Source: CAZEUZ01 sp964515805
GTDB lineage: Bacteria; Pseudomonadota; Gammaproteobacteria; Pseudomonadales; Cellvibrionaceae
Direction: 5' to 3'
DNA length: 14,227 nucleotides
NCBI GenBank assembly: GCA_964515805.1
Contig: CAZEUZ010000114.1
Span: forward strand, 1 to 14,227
Part shown: piece by piece, positions 14,049 to 14,227 of the stretch
Layout: every line of letters begins with the position of its first letter
Position numbering within the stretch: the first letter of the stretch is position 1
The notes under the pieces: model-generated
The model's input: the letters and a program-made list of their open reading frames with translations, nothing else
What the model was told of the DNA's origin: nothing
Database searches by the model: none
Translations under genes and position numbers: made by a program

Positions 14049-14124
14049 GGGTGGTTAGCTCAGTTGGGAGAGCGACGGCCTTACAAGCCGTAGGTCACAG
14101 GTTCGAACCCTGTACCACCCACCA
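14049..14124 (+). tRNA. tRNA-Val (anticodon UAC)
   Basis: The 76-nt cloverleaf closes fully. Acceptor GGGTGGT (14049-14055) pairs with ACCACCC (14114-14120), discriminator A is at 14121, and CCA is encoded (14122-14124). The D arm has AGCTCAGTTGGGAGAGC. Anticodon stem ACGGC/GCCGT encloses loop CTTACAA with TAC at 14082-14084. The T loop is GTTCGAACC. It reads GUA, and GUG/GUU with U34 modification. Confidence 0.98.
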
Positions 14125-14148
14125 AAGTGATCTGTTAGTCAAGCAAAC

Positions 14149-14225
14149 GGACCGGTAGTTCAGCTGGTTAGAATGCCGGCCTGTCACGCCGGAGGTCGCG
14201 GGTTCGAGTCCCGTCCGGTCCGCCA
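14149..14225 (+). tRNA. tRNA-Asp (anticodon GUC)
   Basis: 77-nt cloverleaf. Acceptor GGACCGG (14149-14155) pairs with CCGGTCC (14215-14221), discriminator is G (the Asp identity base) at 14222, and CCA is encoded (14223-14225). Anticodon stem CCGGC/GCCGG has loop CTGTCAC with GTC at 14183-14185. The T loop is GTTCGAGTC. The 24-nt spacer after tRNA-Val has no promoter, so both are probably cut from one precursor, which may continue past the window. Confidence 0.98.
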
Positions 14226-14227
14226 AT

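Overview
The window is chromosomal housekeeping DNA from a moderately AT-rich gammaproteobacterium. The evidence is sequence resemblance to the Escherichia coli and Pseudomonas proteins (TrxB, Aat, IF-1, ClpA, MnmA, ZipA), a true Smc instead of MukB, a smc-zipA pair as in Pseudomonas-like lineages, System I cytochrome c maturation genes, and tRNA genes with encoded CCA. The genus cannot be named from the sequence alone. I see no prophage, insertion sequence, CRISPR array or classical defence locus.

Layout. (1) 1-2351, plus strand: the 3' end of trxB, then aat, an unrecognised small cytoplasmic protein with an Ig-like sequence pattern, and infA. The usual aat-ate-infA order is broken because ate is missing and the unrecognised gene sits in its place. 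The non-coding stretch before infA holds a hairpin, an exact 21-bp tandem repeat and a long structured leader containing a 13-codon mini-ORF. (2) 2390-4660, minus strand: clpA, convergent with infA and without clpS in front. (3) 4930-7843: mnmA (+), a small VOC protein (-), then a HAD phosphatase and a YjbQ-family protein (+) that overlap by 8 bp. (4) 13988-7812, minus strand: ccmH-ccmI, then smc with its own extended -10 promoter, then zipA, whose 3' end overlaps the 3' end of the yjbQ-like gene. (5) 14049-14225, plus strand: tRNA-Val(UAC) and tRNA-Asp(GUC), divergent from ccmH and behind a strong promoter.

How the genes relate. Aat adds Leu/Phe to protein N-termini and ClpA (with ClpP, encoded elsewhere) degrades such N-degron substrates, but the adaptor ClpS and the second transferase Ate are not in their usual places. 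infA, mnmA and the tRNAs serve translation. smc and zipA serve chromosome organisation and division. ccmHI serve haem ligation to apocytochrome c in the periplasm and are cut off from the rest of the ccm operon.

Most original signals: the infA leader, a roughly 25-bp interrupted hairpin that hides the SD of a mini-ORF and whose anti-SD strand could alternatively mask the SD of infA; and the orphan Ig-like protein at the ate position. Both are read from sequence only and are untested.
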